Source: an uncultured Gammaproteobacteria bacterium (GTDB taxonomy: Bacteria > Pseudomonadota > Gammaproteobacteria > UBA9214). Taken from it: a DNA stretch of 6,261 nucleotides. The stretch covers positions 1-6,261 of the forward strand of contig CAJQPV010000191.1 in NCBI GenBank assembly GCA_905480305.1. The letters are read 5' to 3'. The translations under genes and the position numbers were made by a program. Of this stretch, positions 5,956 to 6,261 are shown piece by piece. The notes below the pieces were generated by a model. The model was not told where the DNA came from. It did no database searches and worked only from the letters and a program-made list of their open reading frames with translations. The stretch's first letter is position 1. Each line of letters opens with the position of its first letter.

Positions 5956-6142
5956 TACGGCCATGGTGTTGCATATCCAGCAGGCATATACATGACGATC
6001 TTTGTTGAAGCGGTAAATAATTTTGCAATTTTTAAAAACAGTGAATTTTTACTCAGCCTGGATCGTTTCCGAAACTACATCATCCGCTAATATTAGAAAA
6101 CGCTAAACGGCAGCTTCCGACACCCTTTTAAGACATTGAGTG
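5956..6142. other. Non-coding tail, possibly decayed end of the lipoprotein gene
   Basis: The sequence is AT-rich, especially 6014-6050, and has no gene with a ribosome binding site. In the frame of the preceding lipoprotein, more stops occur at 5993 and 6014. If the ancestral gene was longer, this part has decayed. A 32-codon frame from an ATG at 5992 lacks a Shine-Dalgarno and is not called. Confidence 0.4.
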
Positions 6143-6261
6143 ATGCCGCTCCAAATCGGATGTTGGCTAGCCAGTAGCCGCTCGAAAGACGTATTAATCT
6201 GCATTTATTGCGGGTCACGTTTATCTGAGCCGGAAATATGGGAGTGCGGTTGCCATCTCGC
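6143..6261 (+). CDS. Possible 5' part of a gene with CxxC motif (truncated by window end)
   Basis: An ATG at 6143 opens a frame that stays open to the window end, 39 full codons. The reading contains C-I-Y-C-G and later E-C-G-C-H, a spacing that would suit a zinc-ribbon or other metal-binding knuckle. There is no proper Shine-Dalgarno (GAG lies only two bases before the ATG), and an open frame this short is not rare by chance. It is listed only because of its cysteine pattern and because it runs off the window. Confidence 0.2.
   Translation, partial: MPLQIGCWLASSRSKDVLICIYCGSRLSEPEIWECGCHL

Noticed and set aside
1..6261. CRISPR array, integron attC series, retron or complete mobile element
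   Set aside because: No regular direct repeats with spacers, no reverse transcriptase, integrase or transposase frame, and no terminal inverted repeats were seen.

Overview
The window looks like a stretch of bacterial chromosome, probably from a gammaproteobacterium. The basis is indirect: roughly 50-57% GC by eye, three lipobox-type lipoproteins, sigma70-like promoter spacing and Shine-Dalgarno sites. No marker gene fixes the taxon. Five genes are well supported on sequence grounds and a sixth is likely; only two have a recognisable function.

Left part (1-2770, + strand): a sigma70-like promoter leads into a membrane-anchored glycerophosphodiester phosphodiesterase (GDPD, 624 aa, seven or so membrane segments followed by a complete catalytic domain). 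Its last 14 bases overlap the start of a lipoprotein carrying phospholipase A2 (PLA2) signatures: a DGCSGG calcium-loop-like stretch, CCxxHD, and an Asp six residues before a Cys. Together they read as an envelope phospholipid-breakdown pair. The PLA2-like enzyme would deacylate phospholipid, and the GDPD would hydrolyse the glycerophosphodiester left after full deacylation to glycerol-3-phosphate and an alcohol.

Middle part (2771-4480, - strand): about 365 bases with no gene, then three small genes on the minus strand. Read in their own direction these are an 89-aa lipoprotein with two mature cysteines, a 206-aa four-helix membrane protein started by GTG, and a 90-aa soluble acidic protein with a WSPLG motif that recalls small DUF1871/CDI-immunity-type proteins. 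A perfect TGCACC-N3-GGTGCA dyad lies in the leader of the membrane-protein gene. None of the three has an assigned function.

Right part (4481-6261): about 590 bases without a convincing gene. They contain what looks like the 3' end of a tRNA (T-loop, acceptor strand and CCA) and a long-spaced inverted repeat with a palindrome at its centre. Then comes a 288-aa lipoprotein with an excellent Shine-Dalgarno. Its stop codon lies inside a 12-bp imperfect tandem duplication, and the in-frame sequence beyond it still resembles a beta strand, so the protein may be recently shortened. The last 320 bases hold no confident gene, only a possible truncated ORF with a CxxC motif running off the end.

The tRNA fragment and the mix of small unrelated genes suggest past insertion and loss in the right half. 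No integrase, transposase or paired attachment site is visible, so this remains inference.
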